From: Halanaerobium salsuginis
GTDB lineage: Bacteria; Bacillota; Halanaerobiia; Halanaerobiales; Halanaerobiaceae
Length of the DNA stretch: 32,172 bases
Direction of reading: 5' to 3'
NCBI RefSeq assembly: GCF_900114545.1
Contig: NZ_FOTI01000034.1
Coordinates: 1-32,172, forward strand
This document shows, one piece after another, positions 31,825-32,172 of the stretch. A program made the translations under genes and the position numbers. Each line of letters opens with the position of its first letter. Position 1 is the first letter of the stretch. Below the pieces are notes generated by a model. It saw nothing but the letters and a program-made list of their open reading frames with translations, had not been told where the DNA came from and ran no database searches.

Positions 31825-32172
31825 CGTCAAGTATTTTGTGTAAATAAATTAATATCGTTCTTCAAATAGTTGAATTAGTTTATCTCTAGCAGCTAAAAAT
31901 CCCTTTAGTCTTCGTTCTGACCACTTAGAATTATAGTCTAAGATTTTAAGATATAGTATTTTTTCTGCTGCCTTTTCATTTGGTAAACTATTCATTGTTT
32001 TAAGTCTTTTTCTGATTTCTTTATTGGCTCTTTCAATCCAGTTAGTTGTATAAATTGATTTTTGAATACTATCTGGATATTTGTAAAAAGTAAAGAGTTC
32101 ATCTTTATCTTCAAACCAGCTTTGAGCTAAGCGGGGGTAGATTCTATCCCACTTTGAACTGAAATCATTTAA
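31819..32172 (-). mobile_element. IS256-family insertion sequence (right part outside window)
   Basis: Begins with the terminal-repeat-like GGGTAACGTCAAGTATTTTG just after the interrupted sugar-binding frame, followed by the 3' end of an IS256-type transposase on the minus strand. The other end and the target duplication are beyond the window. Confidence 0.85.
31849..32172 (-). CDS. IS256-family (Mutator-type) transposase, C-terminal 107 residues
   Basis: The minus strand is open from the window edge to TAA (complement 31849-31851). It reads the family C-terminal core: WFEDKDELFTFYKYP, IQKSIYTTNWIERANKEIRK (containing the catalytic Glu in TTNxxExxNKEIR), RLKTMNSLPNEKAAEKILYL, and the closing helix WSERRLKGFLAARDKLIQLF. 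IS256 transposases are ~390-410 residues, so about three quarters lies outside the window. No frameshift is seen in the visible part, so the element may be active. Confidence 0.92.
   Translation of the reverse strand, partial: LNDFSSKWDRIYPRLAQSWFEDKDELFTFYKYPDSIQKSIYTTNWIERANKEIRKRLKTMNSLPNEKAAEKILYLKILDYNSKWSERRLKGFLAARDKLIQLFEERY

Noticed and set aside
1-32172. CRISPR arrays, tRNA or rRNA genes
   Set aside because: No regularly spaced direct repeats, cloverleaf-like sequences or rRNA signatures were noticed on either strand.

Overview
The window is AT-rich (roughly one third G+C by eye) and looks like the chromosome of an anaerobic, diderm Firmicute of the Halanaerobiales type (Halanaerobium or a close relative). 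Evidence: [FeFe]-hydrogenase maturases HydG and HydE, a TAXI-TRAP transporter of the kind common in saline anaerobes, two TPP riboswitches over ECF vitamin S-components, strong AGGAGG-type ribosome binding sites, frequent TTG starts, and three substrate-binding proteins whose signal peptides lack a lipobox, as expected if they are free in a periplasm. The taxonomic call is inference.

Layout. 1-~322: 3' end of an IS30-family element. 399-2311: an AlaA-type aminotransferase and a ThuA-like protein, ending at a perfect bidirectional terminator. 2444-5949 (minus): TAXI binding protein, DUF1850 membrane protein and a fused DctQM permease. 6230-9302: promoter, long unexplained leader with a possible 12-residue peptide, then TM1266-type regulator, hydG and hydE. 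9417-13290: divergent SulP/STAS and SLC13/RCK_C anion transporters. 13302-18584: thiamine region with two transcription units, each behind a TPP riboswitch plus intrinsic terminator: thiT alone, then thiC-thiW-thiD-thiE::thiM. 18765-26862: a ROK regulator followed by an oligopeptide-type ABC transporter without ATPases, an M81 (MlrC-like) metallopeptidase, CutC and a metallo-beta-lactamase-fold protein. 27163-29361: a GH3 glycosidase. 29405-32172: a decaying sugar locus, made of a frameshifted GH13 alpha-glucosidase remnant, a LacI regulator with paired operator-like sites, and a sugar-binding protein cut by an IS256-family element that runs off the window.

How genes work together. The thiamine genes suggest pyrimidine made de novo (ThiC, ThiD) and thiazole salvaged (ThiW uptake, ThiM kinase), joined by ThiE; no thiazole-synthesis genes are here, and ThiE and ThiM are one polypeptide. 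HydG and HydE make parts of the [FeFe]-hydrogenase H-cluster (HydF and the hydrogenase are not in the window). The ROK-ABC-M81-CutC-MBL run is the best candidate for an undescribed uptake and catabolism system for a peptide-like or glycosylated compound. Regulatory RNA structure is prominent: a terminator hairpin that contains the thiT ribosome binding site, and two strong intercistronic hairpins just behind binding-protein genes.
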